64,000 bases of DNA from JBBPZA01 sp963728925 (GTDB lineage: Bacteria > Actinomycetota > Thermoleophilia > Solirubrobacterales > Solirubrobacteraceae), in contig CAVSMB010000002.1 of the NCBI GenBank assembly GCA_963728925.1, forward strand, positions 1-64,000, written 5' to 3'. Both the position numbers and the translations under genes were made by a program. Positions 62,988 to 64,000 of the stretch are shown here, piece after piece. The notes beneath the pieces were generated by a model. It did no database searches. It was not told where the DNA came from and was given only the letters and a program-made list of their open reading frames with translations. Every line of letters starts with the position of its first letter. The stretch's first letter is position 1.

Positions 62988-64000
62988 CGCGGACGGCCGC
63001 GACGACCTCGTCCACCTGTGGCCCGCTCAGGACGGGGGTCATGGGGATCGCGAGGTGCGTGCGCGCCGCCTCGTCGGTACCCGGCAGCTCGACGTCGGCG
63101 CGCATCGCGGGCTGGCGGTGCACGGGGGTGCGGTAGTAGGCCTTGGCGCCGATCCCGCGGTCGGCGAGCGCCCGGGCGAGATCGTCGGCCTGCGGGTGGC
63201 GCACGACGTAGAGGTGCCAGGCCGGAGAGGAGCCCGCGGTCGCGGTGGGGAGCGTGACGAGCTCGGCCAGGCCGGCGGCGGCGTAGCTCTCGCCGGCGGC
63301 GCGGCGGCCCTCGCTCCATGTGTCGAGGTGCGGGAGCAGGACGCGCAGCAGCGCGGCCTGCAGCTCGTCGAGGCGCGAGTTGTAGCCCACCTCGAGGTAG
63401 GTGACCTTGTCGCGCGACCCGTGGAAGCGCAGCATGCGAGCGCGGTCGGCGATGGCGTCGTCGTCGGTGACGATCGCCCCGCCGTCGCCGAAGCACGGCA
63501 GGTTCTTGGAGGGGAAGAAGCTGAAGGTCGCCGCCGTGCCCAGCGAGCCGGCGCGCCGGTCTCCGTGGGTCGATCCCGCGGCCTGCGCCGCGTCCTCGAG
63601 CACAGGGACGCCGAGCGCCTCGATCTCCTCGATCGGCGCGGGATTGCCGAAGAGGTCGACGGCGATCACCGCCCTGGTCTTCGGCGTGAGCGCCGCACGC
63701 ACCGTCTCGGCGGTGACGCAGAAGGTCTCGGGGTCGATGTCGCAGAACACCGGCCGCGCGCCGGTCGGCGGGATCGCCTCCGCCGAGGCGTAGAAGGTGA
63801 AGGAGGGCACCACGACGTCGTCGCCCGGGCCGACGCCCATGGCCCGCAGGGCGATGGTCAGGGCCTCGGTGCCGTTGGCCACGCCGACCGCGTGCGCGAC
63901 GCCGAGGTGGGCGGCGAACTCCTCCTCGAAGGCCTCCACGCGCGGGCCGAGGATGTAGACGCCGTCGTGGAAGACCTCGCCGATGCGCTCGCGCAGCTCG
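62959..64000 (-). CDS. DegT/DnrJ/EryC1/StrS aminotransferase (start beyond the window)
   Basis: At least 346 residues, truncated by the right edge; the visible front is ELRERIGEVFHDGVYILGPR. It is a PLP enzyme that aminates keto sugars: VGVANGTEALTIALRAMGVG, VVPSFTFYASAEAIPPTGAR, VLEDAAQAAGSTHGDRRAGS and the PLP-lysine motif FFPSKNLPCFGDGGAIVTDD. It probably uses the 4-keto or 3-keto sugar made with the WbpM-type dehydratase. A downstream-of-lysine NSRLDELQAALLRVLLPHLD helix is standard. Confidence 0.93.
   Translation of the reverse strand, partial: ELRERIGEVFHDGVYILGPRVEAFEEEFAAHLGVAHAVGVANGTEALTIALRAMGVGPGDDVVVPSFTFYASAEAIPPTGARPVFCDIDPETFCVTAETVRAALTPKTRAVIAVDLFGNPAPIEEIEALGVPVLEDAAQAAGSTHGDRRAGSLGTAATFSFFPSKNLPCFGDGGAIVTDDDAIADRARMLRFHGSRDKVTYLEVGYNSRLDELQAALLRVLLPHLDTWSEGRRAAGESYAAAGLAELVTLPTATAGSSPAWHLYVVRHPQADDLARALADRGIGAKAYYRTPVHRQPAMRADVELPGTDEAARTHLAIPMTPVLSGPQVDEVVAAVRDAGLDRPHQ

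Overview
The window is very GC-rich, densely coded actinobacterial DNA. The gene content fits a soil lineage such as Thermoleophilia/Solirubrobacterales: an F420-linked nitroreductase-type enzyme, an F420/NADP-reductase-like protein, wax-ester synthase, GMC oxidoreductase, BipA, CsoR, an ice-binding protein and Wzx/Wzy-type surface polysaccharide genes. No rRNA or marker gene fixes the taxon, so this placement is inference. Many genes carry a TANNNT hexamer (often TAGRCT-like) 6-10 nt before the start codon, as expected of leaderless mRNAs.

Layout. 1-5.8 kb is a patchwork of intact and decaying genes: a SAM methyltransferase, a frameshifted wax-ester synthase/DGAT, fragments of unknown genes, the C-terminal part of a class II glutamine amidotransferase overlapping the first residues of a GCS2 ligase, and a frameshifted DUF7144 membrane gene. 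5.8-10.8 kb holds two DHA2 drug exporters (one behind a MarR regulator), an alpha/beta hydrolase and a TetR remnant. 10.9-12.4 kb has truncated MetE-like and P450 genes around a GNAT gene. 12.4-28.5 kb is mostly housekeeping and catabolic: GGDEF/HD-GYP protein, F420-type enzyme, BipA, phosphopantetheinyl transferase, SDRs, thioesterase, an orphan DNA methyltransferase, a cell-wall hydrolase, a haloalkane-dehalogenase-like protein, GMC oxidoreductase, and CsoR divergent from a DUF3105 protein.

28.5-36.6 kb is a surface polysaccharide cluster: ATP-grasp, initiating sugar-phosphate transferase, glycosyltransferases, O-methyltransferase and flippase, with a frameshifted ZIP transporter among them. 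52.9-64 kb is a second one: glycosyltransferase, O-antigen ligase-type polymerase, an exported FlgD-Ig protein, ComA-type phosphosulfolactate synthase with an overlapping histidine phosphatase, a LytR_C protein, a WbpM-type dehydratase, a DUF354 protein and a DegT aminotransferase running off the right edge.

37.7-48.9 kb is the most striking part. A PadR-DUF1048-ABC ATPase-ABC permease operon has been hit repeatedly. An antisense group II intron split the ATPase gene, and an IS66-type element later landed inside the intron. An IS1380-family element split the permease gene, and an ISKra4-family element with its own accessory gene later landed inside the IS1380. A decayed ISL3 element lies just downstream. 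All four IS ends can be fixed by inverted repeats and target duplications, and removing the insertions rejoins both host reading frames exactly. The permease also carries a separate nonsense codon.

Several genes carry single-base frameshifts in GC runs. Whether these are true pseudogenes or sequencing errors cannot be decided from the sequence alone.
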